From NCBI GenBank assembly GCA_000695745.1, contig ASHK01000849.1, positions 1 through 7,343 of the forward strand: a stretch of DNA of 7,343 bases, written 5' to 3'. Positions 6,276 through 7,343 of this stretch are shown here, piece by piece. Under the pieces are notes generated by a model. The model had not been told where the DNA came from, made no database searches, and was given only the letters and a program-made list of their open reading frames with translations. A program made the translations under genes and the position numbers. Origin of the DNA: Vibrio madracius (GTDB lineage: Bacteria; Pseudomonadota; Gammaproteobacteria; Enterobacterales; Vibrionaceae). The first letter of the stretch is position 1. Every line of letters begins with the position of its first letter.

Positions 6276-6995
6276 TTAAGCGGTACGGCGATATTTGATA
6301 TCCCAAACACCATGTCCGAGTCTGTGGCCGCGAGCTTCAAATTTTGTCAAAGGGCGATCATCTGGACGTGGTACAAAATCACCATCCGTCGCAATATTCT
6401 CATAACCAGGCGCTTGATTCATTACTTCAACCATATGTTCAGCGTAGTTTTCCCAGTCTGTTGCCATGTGGAATACACCAGTCTCTGGGATTAGCTTAGT
6501 TCTTACCATTTCAGCAAAGTCTAGCTGTACGATACGACGTTTGTGGTGACGTTTCTTATGCCATGGGTCTGGGAAGAACAATTGCATGGTGCTTATGCTG
6601 CTTTCTGGAATCATGTTAGCAAACACTTCAACTGCGTCGTGGCACATTACTCGTAGGTTGGTAATACCAGCATCGCGGGCAGAAGAAAGACACGCGCCTA
6701 CACCAGGGCTGTGGACTTCAATGCCTAAGAAGTTTTTTTCTGGAGCGTTCTTTGCCATTTCTACCAGAGAAGCACCCATGCCGAAGCCAACTTCAAGTAC
6801 AACAGGGTTGTTGTTACCAAATACCTGTTGCCAGTCGAGTAGTGACTCTTGGTAATCAATACCCATTGTAGGCCAGCACTCTTCCATCGCCGATTCTTGG
6901 CCCTTGGTTAGGCGTCCTTCACGACGAACAAAACTGCGAACTTTGCGAATCAGTTTGCCATCTTCTGTGTATTCGTTAGTAGTCACTTCACTCAT
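6276..6995 (-). CDS. trmB: tRNA (guanine-N7-)-methyltransferase
   Basis: This is a 239-residue enzyme, the same length as E. coli TrmB. It methylates N7 of G46 in the variable loop of many tRNAs using S-adenosylmethionine. The Rossmann-type SAM site is seen as EVGFGMG (68-74) and GIEVH (91-95). The catalytic and tRNA-binding region is [15 protein letters not shown] (140-154, with Asp143), followed by [13 protein letters not shown] (176-188) and TKFE (217-220) and the conserved end [10 protein letters not shown] chose ATG 6995, which gives the N-terminus MSEVTTNEY as I recall it in Vibrio; an in-frame TTG at 7016 would only add seven unconserved residues. The ribosome site is weak (AGG at 7004-7006, eight bases upstream). 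A six-codon open frame at 7012-6992 ends in ATGA overlap with this start. The gene is divergent from mutY and upstream of glsB. Confidence 0.96.
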   Translation of the reverse strand: MSEVTTNEYTEDGKLIRKVRSFVRREGRLTKGQESAMEECWPTMGIDYQESLLDWQQVFGNNNPVVLEVGFGMGASLVEMAKNAPEKNFLGIEVHSPGVGACLSSARDAGITNLRVMCHDAVEVFANMIPESSISTMQLFFPDPWHKKRHHKRRIVQLDFAEMVRTKLIPETGVFHMATDWENYAEHMVEVMNQAPGYENIATDGDFVPRPDDRPLTKFEARGHRLGHGVWDIKYRRTA

Positions 6996-7124
6996 TGGTT
7001 TAGCCTGTTCATTCAATAATCAGAGCGGGAATTATCCAAAGAATTTGCTCGCAAGCAAGCATTATCGGATCAGAATTTCACGCAGTTTTACTTCTGTTAC
7101 TAAGTGTGGTGCAATTTCTAGCAA

Positions 7125-7153
7125 ATTATAAGAGAGATGAGAGTAATTGTGAC
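7125..7153 (-). promoter_or_regulatory. Probable sigma-70 promoter of trmB, overlapping the mutY start
   Basis: On the minus strand there is a perfect TATAAT -10 box at 7130-7125. With the ideal 17-base spacer, GTCACA at 7153-7148 matches four of six -35 bases. Transcription would begin near 7118 and give a trmB leader of about 120 bases. The -35 element lies on the mutY start codon region, so RNA polymerase here would compete with mutY initiation. Two weaker GATAAT boxes (minus strand, near 7066 and 7036) could serve as alternatives. Confidence 0.5.
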
Positions 7154-7343
7154 GCCTTTTGCACGCGCGATATTAGATTGGTATGAGAAGTACGGTCGCA
7201 AAGAGCTACCGTGGCAACAACAAAAGACCGCCTATAAGGTGTGGTTGTCGGAAATCATGCTGCAACAGACACAAGTGACCACCGTCATTCCATATTATGA
7301 ACGGTTTTTGGAGCATTTCCCCACCGTAGAGTCTTTAGCTAAA
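7149..7343 (+). CDS. mutY: Adenine DNA glycosylase MutY, N-terminal part (partial)
   Basis: The first 65 residues are present and run off the window end. MutY removes adenine mispaired with 8-oxoguanine and works with MutT and MutM against oxidative mutation. The N-terminal helix-hairpin-helix glycosylase region is clear: [15 protein letters not shown], then [15 protein letters not shown], where Glu35 corresponds to the catalytic Glu37 of E. coli MutY, and VIPYYERF. The later HhH-Asp and [4Fe-4S] motifs lie outside the window. I favour GTG 7149, giving [12 protein letters not shown], a typical MutY length before the first helix, with GAGAG (7139-7143) five bases upstream. An in-frame ATG at 7137 would add MRVI; its purine-rich AAGAGAG lies directly against the ATG, which is poor spacing. 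Either start gives the same enzyme. Confidence 0.94.
   Translation, partial: MTPFARAILDWYEKYGRKELPWQQQKTAYKVWLSEIMLQQTQVTTVIPYYERFLEHFPTVESLAK

Noticed and set aside
6996..7016. TTG start giving a 246-residue TrmB
   Set aside because: It adds seven unconserved residues; ATG 6995 gives the same length as E. coli TrmB.
7031..7067. ATTATC repeated exactly 30 bases apart, with GCAAGCAAGC between
   Set aside because: Two short six-base copies are too few to call a repeat array or operator. On the minus strand they read GATAAT and are mentioned only as weak alternative -10 boxes.

Overview
The window looks like a core chromosomal segment of a Vibrio or close relative (Vibrionaceae, Gammaproteobacteria). 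This rests on the protein sequences and on gene order: proC (3' end), yggT, yggU, a DUF4426 gene, rdgB and hemW on the plus strand, then glsB and trmB on the minus strand, then mutY leaving on the plus strand. From memory this is the Vibrio order. The yggT/yggU/DUF4426/rdgB/hemW block also recurs in other gammaproteobacteria such as Pseudomonas.

Left part (1-3248): six closely packed plus-strand genes. They cover the last step of proline synthesis (ProC), a small integral membrane protein (YggT), a small DUF167 protein (YggU), a secreted DUF4426 protein, the house-cleaning nucleotide pyrophosphatase RdgB and the radical-SAM heme chaperone HemW. Spacing is tight: yggT and yggU share one base, and rdgB and hemW are one base apart. 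This suggests one transcription unit, with a hairpin plus U-run at the yggU stop that could end or attenuate it. The rdgB frame is broken by a single missing base near 1800-1802. The two halves are otherwise well conserved.

Middle (3249-5271): a 620-residue membrane-anchored phosphatase/sulfatase-fold protein of the LTA synthase / OpgB (MdoB) type. It has five N-terminal membrane helices and an intact-looking catalytic set (Glu, Thr, Asp-His). In the Vibrio order as I recall it, hemW is followed directly by glsB, so this gene is probably an accessory insertion. It has its own AT-rich upstream region and ribosome binding site, and it converges on glsB across a 105-base gap that holds inverted repeats.

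Right part (5272-7343): glsB (glutaminase) and trmB (tRNA m7G46 methyltransferase) on the minus strand are separated by a good intrinsic terminator. A compact divergent region then leads to the 5' end of mutY (adenine glycosylase acting at 8-oxoG:A). A consensus -10 box for trmB lies beside the mutY start. I see no rRNA, tRNA, CRISPR array, insertion sequence or phage gene, and no clearly new multi-gene system. The items most worth a second look are the rdgB frameshift and the inserted LTA-synthase-like gene. No gene-free stretch exceeds 300 bases.
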